Source: Hemileia vastatrix
Lineage: Eukaryota; Basidiomycota; Pucciniomycetes; Pucciniales; Zaghouaniaceae
Length of the DNA: 64,000 nt
NCBI GenBank assembly: GCA_030280995.1
Contig: JASXTE010000007.1
Span: 10,755,001 to 10,819,000, forward strand
Reading direction: 5' to 3'
In this document: positions 12,001 through 22,779 of the stretch, in pieces
How positions within the stretch are numbered: the first letter of the stretch is position 1
How the letters are laid out: every line of letters begins with the position of its first letter
The notes under the pieces: model-generated
What the model was told of the DNA's origin: nothing
The model's input: the letters and a program-made list of their open reading frames with translations, nothing else
Databases searched by the model: none
Translations under genes and position numbers: made by a program

Positions 12001-12445
12001 CTGTGAAGGTTGAGCCTGAAATTGAAGCTGATTGGGAGGCAATTGAGGAGGGGCCTGGGCCTGAATCTGGTTCCTGAGTTCTTGGACCTGATCCCACAAT
12101 GTGTCTACCTTTGCTTTGTACGTCATATTTTCTGTCTTCAACTCTTTTATATGACTGGATAAGTTGCTGATTTGTTGTGGCAGAGGAAGCTTTTTTATTT
12201 TGAAGCCTTTTGGAAGACCTTCTTGAGGCACTAGAGGCTTTACTTCCTTCTGTGGTACTGGGGGAAGGGGGTTTGGTTTGTTTGCATTTCCTGTCATTTC
12301 CACATCCTGCAGTATGTGAATTCTTTGTGTTAACATAAGATTTTTTATGACCAACTTTAGAAGAACTTACAGTGTCAGCATCATAGTCAATTTCTATTTC
12401 ATCCACTTGCATGTTATCCATTTTTTCTGTCAAATTGTTGGACAT
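9050..12445 (-). CDS. Gag with zinc knuckle, protease and start of RT
   Basis: An 1131-residue frame. The N-terminal third is Ser/Pro-rich and low in complexity. A predicted coiled coil lies around residues 350-470. A Gag capsid-like region follows (about 570-720, with WYESVLL and LRDLIVARTE). A cysteine-rich knuckle of form C-x2-C-x7-H-x-C comes next (CYKCNKPWQKGHVC), then an aspartic protease with the DSGAG active-site signature, then the linker to RT ending at VISPA. The stop at 9050 arises where a single base is missing compared with 143-625, so the ancestral product was one Gag-Pol polyprotein. It overlaps the pol frame by 22 nt and contains a second overlapping frame at 11764-12297. Confidence 0.9.
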   Translation of the reverse strand: MSNNLTEKMDNMQVDEIEIDYDADTVSSSKVGHKKSYVNTKNSHTAGCGNDRKCKQTKPPSPSTTEGSKASSASRRSSKRLQNKKASSATTNQQLIQSYKRVEDRKYDVQSKGRHIVGSGPRTQEPDSGPGPSSIASQSASISGSTFTATQLNHPKSKYYGSRAMEMGLSNESLPTECATPSSSSAWPIQNTQFPSTSSSLPTKQEKEGPSTIPNPVPGEVSSSAMVSNLVDSHLGMFSNKSSSAGNIIEHGERTVKPVKRQLPVTSSPIDVISKLSFDEPLHLTSTSLINPSLAIKNDSVPPEIYNLIEKTSEEILKDTLDFNIVKDKHVRDVLIHENDRLNNLHLQCKVSSSVQDTAYLKIKETLNIVLSQQKQIRSDHRAISDRNISLHKTLSELKPLIDENYSFKNEIKSLQNELKKLKNDFHALSTKHSVSEDRNVLSLAKVNDQMSEIPRIRNYVSDLQEKFSTLTINNELNEISASKLHKNKGKKPEQSSSFLPHISTIKQTDNESVKSFATSKKSCDGHAPAVSVNNEISEHLAKLQELLLMNNSNQKVDHPSSQKNWPKLDQYPTFDGDSSSDWQHFIQRIDNLKRSYKLPDEEIVSKLISLFSNVALMWYESVLLDNNHYTWNDWKSLIENQFGGSKFRLAQQRLYENTRYVSSSVEKPIVFLMKITKILRAIDPKMDYDIWRDKILYKLPNSLRDLIVARTEHVRENSSFINICNEVLLNHRYEPKNYLSKSYNDQNKPSIKLPEKSGKPSAPVAPKKYATNTCYKCNKPWQKGHVCDKKIHLVEQNEDTDELELDVNNSSSDCESNISYDNESVKDVLMLEHDVHYLNNISEDCVLNLSSVENAEIIKDITNNSIPISPLKAPVIINGKNVDVVLDSGAGGSVVSEKALASVDKEYLSKLLPITSEKWRGYGSTLFPIGKYKTSVFFKYNGGFVRAICEFVDMKNDNLSNWFIMGNDILTMFGVKLDPANNCFTLGMNGKRKFKISSPKPSGHLLKSCNSLTQCKGRTTTEMDDLLHEINTASFGDHLTNEQKDSIVASITSFPMAFAHGSHVLGIVQEEMKITLSCNLSDIPPSLKKKPYPASPSKRKDIEDNIETLLKMNIIEKVDVTPKYCVISPA
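11764..12297 (-). CDS. ORF-A, overlapping frame within gag
   Basis: A 177-residue frame (MTGNANKPN...) in another phase of the gag N-terminal region. It contains EGLPKGFKIKKLPLPQQ, a heptad-like coiled-coil stretch (SSHIKELKTENMTYKAKVD), a Pro/Gln-rich linker, a Trp-rich WKWDYLMSHY block, and a basic C-terminus ending FPPLPW. The stop overlaps an ATG in the gag frame (CCATGGTAA). The older copy at 2827-3315 has the same start context, the same order of blocks and the same stop/start overlap. A longer frame would start at 12354. No family is recognised. Gag could instead begin at the overlapping ATG (11770) by reinitiation. Both possibilities are inference. Confidence 0.5.
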   Translation of the reverse strand: MTGNANKPNPLPPVPQKEVKPLVPQEGLPKGFKIKKLPLPQQISNLSSHIKELKTENMTYKAKVDTLWDQVQELRNQIQAQAPPQLPPNQLQFQAQPSQPPSSTIQNPNTMEVEQWKWDYLMSHYQQNVQHPPHHQPGPSRTPNFHPPPHPYQQSRRKKAQAQSQTQSQGKFPPLPW

Positions 12446-13131
12446 ACTAGTGGGAAGATTAATATTTTACTTTGTAAAAAATAATCAAAGTTAGTCAATA
12501 ATTGCTCCAAATAATAAAAAAATTTTTTAATTAATTAAATTATAGAAAAAATAACTTTCAATATAAAGTAATAAATAAAAAATTAATTTTTTTTTTAAAA
12601 AAAAATGGATTGCAAGTTTAAATTGGGAATAACAAGTTAGTTAATTCAACCAATTAATTACCAATATTAAATATGGCAATATATTGGGACTAAGCACAAT
12701 GTACTTTTAAGTCAACCAAAATTAACAATAATTAATAATAAAAAAAAATTAAATTAATAATTCAATTTGTATTAATAATAATGTCAATTCTTCTAGGACT
12801 AAGAGGATTTAACACTCTATAATGGTCAACTAGGAAAAAAAAATTTTAAAAAATTGAACACTTACACTCAGTGAATCAGCAATTAAGCCACAATCACTGT
12901 TATTGCAATAAAAATATAGTAATATGAGTGAGAGGCGCAAAGGTGAACTTACTATAGTGATCGAAAAATCACTTCAAAATAATATAAAAATTAATATTAT
13001 ATAAACCTAAGATGTCGAACCCAAGTTCGAAACACAGTCGCGGCAAAAGTTTCGTTTTGCTAGGTGGTCCGTGCGTTTTGTCGTTCGTTGCCAGGCTTCG
13101 ATCGTCGTCGTCGTTTGGAAAGGCCCTCAGT
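12446..13131. other. Non-coding leader of the young chromovirus
   Basis: An AT-rich leader with the same loose repeats of a GGACTAAGNNCA-like block as the older element. It ends in a more GC-rich stretch (13020-13131) next to the 5' LTR, where the primer binding site is expected. I could not assign the priming tRNA. Confidence 0.6.
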
Positions 13132-14270
13132 TGTCGGTCAGTCGTCTAGAAGAAGGTAAGGAAAAGAGGAGAAAAGAAGGAGAAAAGGAGGTGGACAAGG
13201 GAAAAATAAAAGAAATAAACTACAATAGAATATTTAATTTATTTAAAAGGAAAACAACGGCGAGTAACTTGAGAGATGACAAAAACTTAGGATTTATTAA
13301 TAATAATATTATTTAATGTAAGGGTTCTGCGCGGCAACCAATATAATTACTATCAGACTTAAAGCAACCTTTAAATTGTTATATAAAATTTTAATTAGAA
13401 TTTTATTACTAATAAAAAGAATATAAACGTAATAAAAATTGTATTTAATTTGTTGAGTGTATAATAAGTGATAAGGCTACAGGGGATTATCCAAGGCCCT
13501 TTTATAGGCAATGGGTCCTCTGAAGCGCTACTATATCAGTAAATACAATGATTAGAAAGGAATAAAACAAACATATCAAAAGAGTAAATGAAACATAACA
13601 ATATAGAGAAAAACATGAAACAAATAATTAAAAGCCCAATTAAGAATCCAATTTCCCCGCCATTAATCCCCAAATCAGTAAGTGACAATAGTGAATAACT
13701 AAACAAGATTGGAAACATAGGAACTATGAGAAATATAATTCCCAACAGATGGTACAGTCTCATTAGAGGACATTTTAAGTGAAACAAAAAATAATTTGAC
13801 GCAACAAAACAAGCAATTAATCTCAATTTAGTCCAAATTAATTTATTTGTTTTTTCTAACACAATTAAGGGTCAAAAGAAGCGTCCTTAATAATTGTTTA
13901 GTATCATATGAGAGGTATTAGTTAATATATAAATTTAAGTAATTAATTTAAATATATTATAAATCAAATTTACACTTGTAATTATAATATATGTTTTTTA
14001 ATTAATTAAATATAAATTTATAATTATTAAATACATAAAAATGCGCCATTATTTGTAGAATATATTATATTATGCTCAATTTAATTGTATATATAAAAAT
14101 ATATATAACCAATAGATTTAATGTAACATTTGTATATAATAAAATTCTTATATAATTTCATTATGTAATAAAATATTAAGTTATATTTATTAAATACAAG
14201 TCTTACCCACTCTTTAAGGTTTTATAATTTATATATCATTTACTGGACTCCTGGAATAGCCTGGCTGACA
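13132..14270 (-). repeat. 5' LTR of the young chromovirus
   Basis: A TG...CA LTR of 1139 bp, nearly identical to 5106-6244. It carries the promoter of the element by family knowledge; no TATA box was pinned down with confidence in this AT-rich sequence. It is followed by the target duplication TATAT (14271-14275). Confidence 0.95.
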
Positions 14271-14688
14271 TATATATTGTTTATTTTGGTTATGTGTGTT
14301 TTACACAGTATGAAAGAATAAAAAATATAATAGGGGGTGTTAATTCTGGAAAATATGGACTTAAACTAAGTGTGGATTTCAAACCAAATTGGCACTTAAA
14401 TTTTGCAAAAAAGTCACTTATTTCAAAATGAATATCAGTTAGGAGCTCAAATCAGCACATTTTTCCTAATTTTTTTTCATAACCATATGTTGGCAATAAC
14501 ATCCCTCCTTGCCTACCTTGTTCCTGTCACATGTGACACCCTGACCTCCATCCCCTCATGAAACCTTGGCACACACCCCTCACTGATATTTGAAACATTT
14601 TATTGTGAAATTTTAACCAGGAATTTTTTTTCTTTTTTTTTATGTTTTCAACACTTAATCTCTTTTCTTGTAACTTACAAGTTTCATA

Positions 14689-15170
14689 ATGCCTACCAGA
14701 AAATCCAACACCCAATATGCATCTCAAAAACTTCTTCAGTACAAAGATCATCCCATAATGCAAGCCCCTCACCTGAGAAATCAAAGGCTGGACAGTTAAA
14801 AAGGGTAGATTATCTCATCATCAGAAACATCCTCAAAATTAAATCAAATTATAATGAATTTTTTGGACGTGAGAAGTCCACCCAAATTGTATGTCCACCT
14901 TCATCAAAGGTCAATGGTGTTTTGATGATGGCAAAAGAAGTAAAAATGAAAACAAAATGGAAGATTGAAATCAATCCTAAGAAAATGAAGGAGAGGTTCA
15001 AAACTTATCATTCAAAATATTAAAATTCTCATTTTTCTTACACTTCCACTGGATTTGGTATTGATGATTATGAAGTGGAGAATGTAATTACTACTGGTTC
15101 TGAAAAGCTCAATTTCATGTGTCCTCTCTATGAAGAAACAAATATTCTTTTTTGTTCACTATTTAATAGT
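14689..15170 (+). pseudogene. Myb/SANT-like partner protein remnant (E1)
   Basis: It opens with ATG at 14689 (MPTRKSNTQYAS) and shifts frame near 14790. It then reads SKAGQLKRVDYLIIRN, FGREKSTQIVCPPSS, MKERFKTYHSKY and TGFGIDDYEVENV, ending at CPLYEE. The order (Trp/Leu-rich helix, F-G, R-x-K, a Y-x-K segment, T-G-x-G, C-P-x-Y) corresponds to the better preserved copies at 18529-19084 and 21504-22751. It resembles the Myb/SANT-like DNA-binding proteins that accompany Harbinger transposases. In-frame stops and shifts show that it is dead. Confidence 0.55.
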
Positions 15171-17289
15171 TAATTCTAATATTATCAAAAATACTTATAT
15201 CATGAGATTCTGATAACCAAATTTGTCCTTACTGGACTCCAAAATATTGCACTTTTGGAATTCCAGATGGTAAAATAATACTGACACCTGTTCAAACATT
15301 CTCATCACCAACATACTTTTATCACCTCACCACCAATTTGCATTTCTGAATAGAGAGAAGTCAACGAAATTCTATATCTGTTTGAAAAATTTGGAAATAC
15401 ACTTCCCTGAATTTTATTGAGATAAGAGGTGGGTATCATAAAAATTTTTCCAAGTCAGAAATTTTGCATGTCAGATATCAAAATTTGGAAATACCCTCCC
15501 CTGAATTTTATTTAAGTAAGGGGTTAAAATCACCAAAATTTAATATAATTACATAAATAAATAAATAGATAAGATAAGTCAAATTTATTATCTTTAAAGT
15601 AATGACAATTCCTCAAGCCAAAATTCAGATCAAGTCTAGAAGCTAAGTTTGGGACTTTCCACAAGTATAGGCTAGAGGAGCCTCACAAAAAAATTTAATG
15701 TTTCAAGATTACAACTTATAAAACACAAGGTTGTTGGCCCCTTACTCTAGTTTAGTAAATTGAAATATCAGATTTATTTATTAAAAATTTATGAAAGAAT
15801 AAAAATATTTGATGAATTTACAAATCCCTGTACTTTTTTTATCTACCTAAAGTTTTATAAATTTATTACTTTTACCTTTTTTTTACCTTGTTGTTGTGTT
15901 GGACTATTTTTTGACTGATCTGATAAGAGATTCCAAAATGAGTGAAAGGTTAGACATATGAAAATAGTAAGAAAAAGAAAAATAACACACCTGATAAAAG
16001 GGCAGAATAATAAGTAAAGAGAAAAGTATTTTGAGGAAACTTGAAGGATAAATGCATGATGTAAATTTTATTATATGTATTATGAAATAAATAAAATTGA
16101 AATTGAGAAAAAAAGGCTAAACTTTAAAGGTCAATATCTCAGCAACCAATGAACCAAACTCAAATTTTTTTTTGTGAGAAATGAAATATAGGCCTCAGAA
16201 AATTCTTCAGCTAAAAAAACTGTGGATTCAAATAGACCTGACCCTAATTCTGACTCTGATTTTCAAAATTTCATAAAAACTTGAAATTTGATGATAAAAA
16301 TTTAAACAAGAGTGAGATAAAAGCCTAGAAAAACATCAGGTAAGAGTTTCAGAAGCCTTATTCTTTAATTATGCAATATAAAAGCATGAAATAAATTAAG
16401 GGAAATTTGGAAAAAAATGCACAACTTTAAAGGTCAAAATCTCATCAACCACTGAACCAAATTAAAGCCCATTTATAGAAAATTAAAGATAGGCTTCAAG
16501 AGAATATTCAGTTAAAGTACATGTGACTGAAATCAACCTAAACCTAATTTTTTGTATAAAAACATGAAATAAAAAAATTAAAATTGAACGAAAAGGCTGA
16601 ATTTTAAAGGCCAATATCTCAGCAACCACTGAACAAAATTCAAATCCATTTCTGAGAAATAAACAATAGACTTCAGGAAAATCTTCAGTTAAAATGACAT
16701 TAAACTTGGGTAATCCTAAACCTAGTTCCAACTTTGATTTTTAAAATGTTAAAAAAACTTGAAAATTGATTATGAAAATGAAAATATGAGGTGTTGAATA
16801 AGTCAACTGTTATCCAGATAAGAGTCCTACATATATATAAGTATGAAATTTTCATGGAAATAAAGAAGATATCATGTAGCCATGAAAAAAGGAGATGAAA
16901 ATTACCTTGATTGAAAGGTAGGAAAAATAGAGTGAGAAAGAGTGAAGTTGGAATTTGGGGGAAATTGATCATGGAGAAAGTGGAACACTTAAAGAATGGC
17001 AATGTATGTGTTTCAATGACATGAAACCAAAAAAATAGTTAAATAGGGGAAAGGGGGATAATTACCATTCCAAAGAGGGATGAAAAGTAGGATGATGGAG
17101 CTAAAAAAAGAAAGAAAGAAAAGAGGGAGAAAAGAAAAGAGGGAGAAAAGAAAAAAGGTTAATTTTACCTTTAAAATCAAAAAATAAACACTCACTAAAA
17201 AAATTTAGGTACAAAAAAGGAAAAAAAATAGAAGAAAAAATAAAAAAAATTATAATTAGAAAATATATAAGTAAAAATGAAAAAATGAC
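15171..17289. other. Interior of E1 without a recognised gene
   Basis: AT-rich sequence. It contains two imperfect copies of a block with TACCCTCCCCTGAATTTTA-like sequence (about 15400 and 15490), and repeated segments around ACTTTAAAGGTCAAAATCTC (16130, 16430, 16600). The same blocks recur at 23060-24300 inside E4. Open frames here are low in complexity and I do not support them as genes. Confidence 0.6.
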
Positions 17290-17800
17290 TTACCTGGAGA
17301 GATGATTTGTGAAAACAATTGACTTCAAATTGTTTGAGGGATTGAAGAGTAGAGGAGGAAATGGATATGAGTGAAAAAAGATAAAAAGGAAGACTGAAAA
17401 ATTATGCAATTGCAGAAAATATCTGATTTCATGTTGAGTTGATGATTTAAATAAAGAGACTTGAAAAAAATAGACTATAAAAGGAAAATTAAAATCAAAG
17501 TCAATATGCAAAAGAAAAAAACATTCTAAAGAAAAATTCCTGAGAAGTCCCAAAAAACTTTCTAAAACTGGGTACAGATAGGTTAAGAAGTGCTTGAATG
17601 GTGTAATTGGGGGTATAAAGTACTTGAGGTTTTCTTTGAAGAAGGTAACATTTCCTGGCTACTTTTTATAAAAAAAGAAAATCTTCTTCAAGATCATAAT
17701 CAGAATCTCAATCATATTCCAAGAGGAGATCAAGAGCTGTGAAAGTCATTACTTGATGTAGCTTATTATGATTAAAGAGCAAGGAAGGCATGACTCTTAT
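17290..17800 (-). pseudogene. Harbinger transposase N-terminal remnant (E1)
   Basis: Minus-strand sequence corresponding to 27390-27610 of the intact transposase gene. It includes the counterpart of the acidic leader near 17690-17740 and a stretch reading LLRNFSLECF where the intact protein has RTSQECFLKL. It is frameshifted, truncated and lacks the catalytic domain. Confidence 0.5.
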
Positions 17801-18078
17801 ATGGTATAAAAATGTAAATGATGTACAATGTTTTGAGTTATAAAGTGTTATTCTTCAGGGTGCTGTGTATGAATGGGATGATGCTGACAAATCAGTCAAC
17901 TGAGGTGTTATGGTGAAATCAGCACTTTTGGTTGAGAAAGTGCAGATTTGAGTTAAATAAGTGAATTATTTCATTTTAAAACCCACCAGTGTTGGGGCTA
18001 GTGTGTTTTGGAAATCCACACTTAAATAAGTTCAGATTTGACAGAACTGACACCCCCTAATACTTCTGTTGTTTCAAT

Positions 18079-19430
18079 GGGGGGTATCATAGTTGACTGG
18101 TCTGCAATAAATTTATTTGCAGATAAAAATCCTTATAACCCAATTATCTTCCTCAATTATTTTTGCTAATAATTGGGTTATTGTACATTTTACATGTCAA
18201 AGTTAACCTCTTATCCAACATCTTTCTACTCAATATTTTCTAACCACATATTGGACAACTTTCTGTCATATCCACATCTTGGACTACTTTCATTCATAAC
18301 CACATCTTTGACTACTCTCTGGATATGCCTTATACCTTGCTGAGCACTTCTATTCTCATCTCATCCTGTTTCTTCTCTATATTCAGAACACCTTGCTATC
18401 TCATATGCTTGTTTTTGCTCCTTTTAACCTTCAATCATCTTAACATTCCCTGTCATCATAGATCTTCTCAAAGGCAGCCTTCCCCCAGTTGTTCTTCAAA
18501 CTCTACTACTCCCTCTTTCCCCCACTTAGCCAAGAAGTCAAAGGCTGTTCAATTAAAAGAAGATGATAACCTCATTCTTATCAACTGGCTTAAAACTAAA
18601 TCTTTTTATGATTCATGTTTTGGTCCTTAAAATTTAACTAAAGTAGGATGGCCCCCTGCACCAAAAAGTTAATGGTTATCTGGTAATGGAAAAAGAATTA
18701 CAGAATAAGACCAAGGGAAGGATAGATATTTTACCTAAACAGATGTCTGAATTTTTCAAGAATTACCAAGCCAAAAACAAGATGGCCAAGACACTTTTAT
18801 TTTTTATTGGTTTTGGTATTACTGACATCAATATCAGTAAGGGCATAAAATTCAAAGATGATAAGCTTGTATATTTATGTCAAAACTTTAAAGAGATGGA
18901 TGATATTTCAAGAGAGAGAGATGATGTTAATCCTGCTAATATATTGGATGGTGAGGATTCTATCTATGAACATGATGCCAAAACAAATCTTTTCCCATCC
19001 TCTTCCTCTACTCAAGCCTCCCCTGTTCTAAATTCAACAAATATATATAGATTTTCTATAGATACTTATGGTGATTTAAATTGACTCAATCTAACACCAA
19101 ATTTGCAGTTGGAGTGCGTAGATAGACAAAAAAATTTAAGTTTTTGCCACCAAAATCAAGTAGCATAGAATGAGGAAGGAATTAAGTATGGCATCAGCAA
19201 TTATAAGCCATGTGAATTTCTTCAAAATCCATCATAGATTTAATGAGTTTGGGATCAGGAATTAGGAGCAGAAATTGTGGTATAAGAGTCAGGATAATTC
19301 ATTATTGTGGATTCCTTATCCACTACCCCCAGGGCTAGTGGATAAGAATCTTCTGCCATTAATAATCTCTGATCACGGGAGAAAAAAATCTTGATCCCTA
19401 ATTGTAGATCTTTCAACTTTGATACCCCCT
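18079..19430 (+). mobile_element. Non-autonomous Harbinger-like element E2
   Basis: It starts GGGGGGTATCATAGTTGACT and ends ACTTTGATACCCCCT, with AAT on both sides (18076-18078, 19431-19433). The subterminal sequence TTATTTGCAGATAAAAATCC recurs in inverted form at 20536-20597 and in E3. It carries a Myb/SANT-like remnant but no transposase. The right part contains a palindromic block, CTTATCCACTA then CTAGTGGATAAG, shared with 20250-20430 and 26510-26545. Confidence 0.7.
18529..19084 (+). pseudogene. Myb/SANT-like partner protein remnant (E2)
   Basis: Visible segments are KKSKAVQLKEDDNLILINWL with SFYDSCFG, then in another frame from 18686 NKTKGRIDILPKQMSEFF, IGFGITDINISKGIKF and NFKEMDDISRERDDVNPANI, ending at 19084. 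The arrangement (D-x-x-L-I-x-W-L, C-F-G, K-x-R-x-D-x-L, G-F-G, D-x-x-x-R-x-x-x-N-P) is that of the DNA-binding accessory protein of fungal Harbinger elements. The break near 18630-18680 and the missing C-terminus make it a pseudogene. The function assignment comes from pattern recognition and context. Confidence 0.55.
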
Positions 19431-21103
19431 AATATGTTTTTTAAATAAACAAAGGGAATTGAAAATAATAATATTGAATAATCTAAACTTATAAAAATAC
19501 ATCATTTAAAAACAGGTGATATGGTTTTGATTTCAAGAGTAAAGCTTTATGTTGCAGTTTAAAAGATGTTTTTAATAAATGAGCCACTGATTTGATTTTA
19601 TTTTTTCTCCAAAAAAAATCATAAAATATTTAGAAAGGTTAGAAGTGATGCTTTTTAAATAAATATTAAATTTTAAGTCTCTTTACTGATAAGGTGAAAT
19701 TCACAATGAATATTAAATTCTGTTTTATGAATAATTACTGAGAATGGATCAGATTCATAATCTCACCTTGTTTATATTTCTATTAATTATTCATTAAATT
19801 TTTTTCAGAACACAATCACCCATCAATGGTTAAGAGCTCAAGATGAGCTCAAAGTAGATTTCAGTATCAGCTCATTATAAGTTCCATCTGAGTTCCATCT
19901 AAGTTTAAGCTGAGAACTTGTTGGAAAGTCCCCCCCCCAAATATTGTGTGGTGATAGGATTCACAGTTGAGTGAAGTAGCTGCCTAGTAGAGAGGTGCTT
20001 CATTTTTTTCAGTAAAAGGTTTGGGTGATAAGAGAAGTGGTAATTCACTGCCAAATGGGCAAGTGGGGTGTGTATATAAAAAAATGTTAAATTTTCACCA
20101 CCAAAAGTTAGTAGCATAGAGTGAAAAGATACATAAGGATGTAATCTGCTATTATAAGTCATGTGACTTGCTTTCAAATCAATGATAGATGTGATGAGTT
20201 GGGGATCAGGAATTAGGAATGGAAATTGGGGTATAAGAGGCAGGATAACTCATTATTGTGAATTCCTTATCCACTAGCCCTGGGGATAGTAGATAAAAAT
20301 CTTCCGCAATTAATAATGTCTGATTCCAGGAAAAAAAACAGATCCCTAATTGCAGATCCCTGATCATTGATAAGCCTTATTGTGGATTACTTATCCACTA
20401 GCCCAGGGGCTAGTGGATAAGAATCTTCCACAATTAATAATATCTGATCCTGGGAGAAAAAATTACTGATCCTTAATCACAGACCCCTGAAAATTGATAC
20501 CCCCTATCGGCAAAAATAATTGCTGAAGATAATTGGGGTATAAGGATTTTTATCTGCAATTAATTTAATTGTGTATTGGTCTACATTAATACCCCCTAAT
20601 ATAAAGAAAAAAAGAATATATATATATATTATTTAAATTAAAAATAAGTTGGTATGAAAGTTAGGAATTTGTTATTATTTAAAAGGTATTTTACAAAACA
20701 AAAAGAAAGCCAAAAACTTGAAATTAAATCTCTTTCAAAAGGTGTTTTTAGGTCACAATATGGCATATTTCAAAAAATAATAATGGTTGATTTGGTAGAA
20801 GAAAGTGGTAGTTTAAAATGAAGGATTTACAACTTTGATACCCCCTAATAATGCATTATCCCACTTCTTATACCCCAATTTTCATTCTTAATTCCTGATT
20901 CCAAAATCATCACAATCATTATTGATTTGTAGGAAAGCCAAATGACATATAATTGTGGATTCCACCCTTATGTCTCTCTTCACTCTATGCAAGATGTGGT
21001 TGTGACAAAAAGTTTTCCAAGATGTGGTAATGAAAAATTGTGTAGAAAAATATCAAATAAGAGGCTGACTTTAACACGTAAAATGTCTAATAAGCCTATT
21101 ATT
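19431..21103. repeat. Mosaic of Harbinger-type MITE ends and dispersed repeat
   Basis: No gene is visible. 19434 to about 20330 is a dispersed repeat that matches 25654-26562 with many substitutions. Terminal blocks of the GATACCCCCT type occur at about 20500 and 20597. 20660-20846 resembles the MITEs at 26566 and 26835 but lacks a clear left end. 20847-21103 contains the dispersed repeat in inverted orientation. The layers are too rearranged to order further by eye. Confidence 0.6.
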
Positions 21104-21503
21104 AGGGAGTATCAATGTTGACTGATCTGCAATTAAATTAATTTTATATAAAAATCATTTTACCCCATCATCCCCCACAATTATTTTTGCTAATAATTAG
21201 GTTATTACACCTTTCACATGTCAATTTTATCCTCTATCCAACATTTGTATCCTCAATTTTTCATAACCACATCTTGGACATCTTTCTGGATATCCCAGGC
21301 TTCTTGCCTTGCTGCGTACTCCCATCCTGTCTATTCATTCTATCTGCTCAGAAACACTCCCCATCTCATCTGTTTTTTTCTCCTTTTCATCTTCAAATAT
21401 CTCAACATGCCTCTTTGATATAGATCTTCTCAAAGGAAGACTTCCCCCAGTTGTTCATCAAATCCCATTACTCCCTCTTTTGCCCTCTCAGCTGAAGAAT
21501 AAA

Positions 21504-22751
21504 TGACTTTTCAGCTAAAAAAAGATGATCATCTTATACTTATCAACTCTCTAAAAATGAAAACTAATTATGATTCTTGTTTTGGTACTGAGAATGCAAC
21601 TAAAGTAGAACTGCCCCCTGCATCAAAATTCAAAGGCTATCTTTTAATGGCCAATGAATTTCTAAATAAGACAAAGGGAAGGATTGATCTTTTGCCCAAA
21701 CAGATTTCTGAATTTTTTCAAGCATTACCAAGACAAATACAAGAACTCAATTTCATTTTCTACTTGCTTTGGTATTTCTGACATCAATATCAGTAAGGGA
21801 GTAAAATCCATAGATAATAAACTTGAATCTCTATGTCCATACTTTAAAGAGATGTATGCTATTAATGGAGAGCAAGCTGATGCTAATCCTGCAAATATGA
21901 TGGATGGTTAATTTTCTATCTCAGAACATGATGTTGAAACAAATCTTTTCCCACCCTCTTCCTCCACTCAAGCCTCCCCTGTTCTAAATTTAAAAAATCT
22001 AGATAGCTTTCCAATAGATCCTTATGGTGACATAAACTAACATGATCCCACTCCAGTAAGTTTTTATCTATTGTCTAGTTGTTTTTTTATCTCTAAAAAG
22101 GCTGATGAACAAACCCAGGATCCTCAAGCAAGTGGGTCCAAAGCTAGCATCAATGATGAAGAGGAAAATTTCACCTCCAAAAAAAAGCAAAGACCATCAA
22201 CTACTTTGAATTTCATCAACCAAAGGAAGCAAAAAAGAGTTAGTTTTTCCCAAACCCCTTTTTCTTACAATGATGATTTTCTGGAGAAATGTGAACCTGG
22301 TAAGTGATAGCATACCTCTTAATAATTAAGTCAGCTTTATTTTTCTTTTGTTATTATTCCTTTTCACTCTAGGTAAAGTTGAAGTTGAAAGAGATACTCT
22401 CAAATTTTAAAAGAAACAATAAAAGATCTCTTTAAGAAGGGATGATAGGGCACAAGACTTGGAGGAGAGGAATTTCAAGCTTTCTTTACAGAGAAATGAA
22501 AGGTTACAAGACTTGTAGGAGAAGAAATTTGAGCTTTCTTTAAAAGGGATGAGAGGGCATATGAATTGGAGGAGAAGAAATTCAAGATAAAGAAAGAGGA
22601 GAAGGCTCTTGAGTACAATTTCTTGTTGGATAAAATGAAACTCAAGTATCAATTTGAAGATGGTTCAAAAAAAGATTTCTTGAGAGAATGTGTTAAAGCT
22701 AATAAATCTTTTGAGGAAATTGAACGCTTAATGAAGAGGTTTAATAACTAG
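21504..22751 (+). pseudogene. Myb/SANT-like accessory protein remnant with coiled coil (E3)
   Basis: The N-terminal DNA-binding part reads LKKDDHLILINSLKMKTNYD and SCFGTENATKVELPPASKF, then NKTKGRIDLLPKQISEFFQ. A frame change near 21760 leads to GISDINISKGVKS and a stop at 21911. From 22071 follows a Lys/Ser-rich segment ending FLEKCEPGK, which looks like an exon end (GTAAGTGATA follows). From 22370 a charged heptad-like C-terminus ends DFLRECVKANKSFEEIERLM at 22751. The plan (Myb/SANT, linker, C-terminal coiled coil) fits the partner that brings Harbinger transposase to its ends. Several stops and shifts are present. Confidence 0.55.
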
Positions 22752-22779
22752 TTTTTTTTATTTTGTTTAGAAAGTTTTC

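Larger units (their letters stand above)
5106..14270 (-). mobile_element. Full-length young Ty3/Gypsy chromovirus
   Basis: A complete 9165-bp LTR retrotransposon read on the minus strand: 5' LTR 13132-14270, leader, gag from 12445, pol to 6279, polypurine tract, 3' LTR 5106-6244. It is flanked by the 5-bp duplication TATAT at 5101-5105 and 14271-14275. The LTRs are equal in length (1139 bp) and differ at only about four bases, so insertion was recent. Domain order is gag, zinc knuckle, protease, RT, RNase H, integrase, chromodomain, which defines the chromovirus branch of Ty3/Gypsy. One frameshift near 9055 separates protease from RT. Confidence 0.95.
14332..18058 (-). mobile_element. Decayed Harbinger element E1
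   Basis: A 3727-bp element starting AGGGGGTGTTAATTCTGG and ending CCAGAACTGACACCCCCT (the last block reads ACAGAACTGACACCCCCT), flanked by AAT on both sides (14329-14331 and 18059-18061). Its ends match those of the intact element at 27036-30562 read in the opposite direction, including subterminal blocks repeating an ATCCGCACTTAA-like motif. Inside are a Myb/SANT-like ORF remnant (plus, 14689-15170) and a transposase remnant (minus, about 17290-17800), the usual two-gene Harbinger plan. The middle part (15300-17280) is AT-rich and shows no gene. Confidence 0.85.

Noticed and set aside
16483..17195. Phe/Leu-rich minus-strand ORFs resembling membrane proteins
   Set aside because: They are translations of T-rich strands in decayed Harbinger interior. 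Equivalent sequence at 24450-24930 has drifted without frame conservation.
14689..22751. Thought of as a cluster of host transcription-factor genes
   Set aside because: Each Myb/SANT-like fragment lies between Harbinger-type inverted ends with 3-bp duplications, so they are transposon partners and not host genes.
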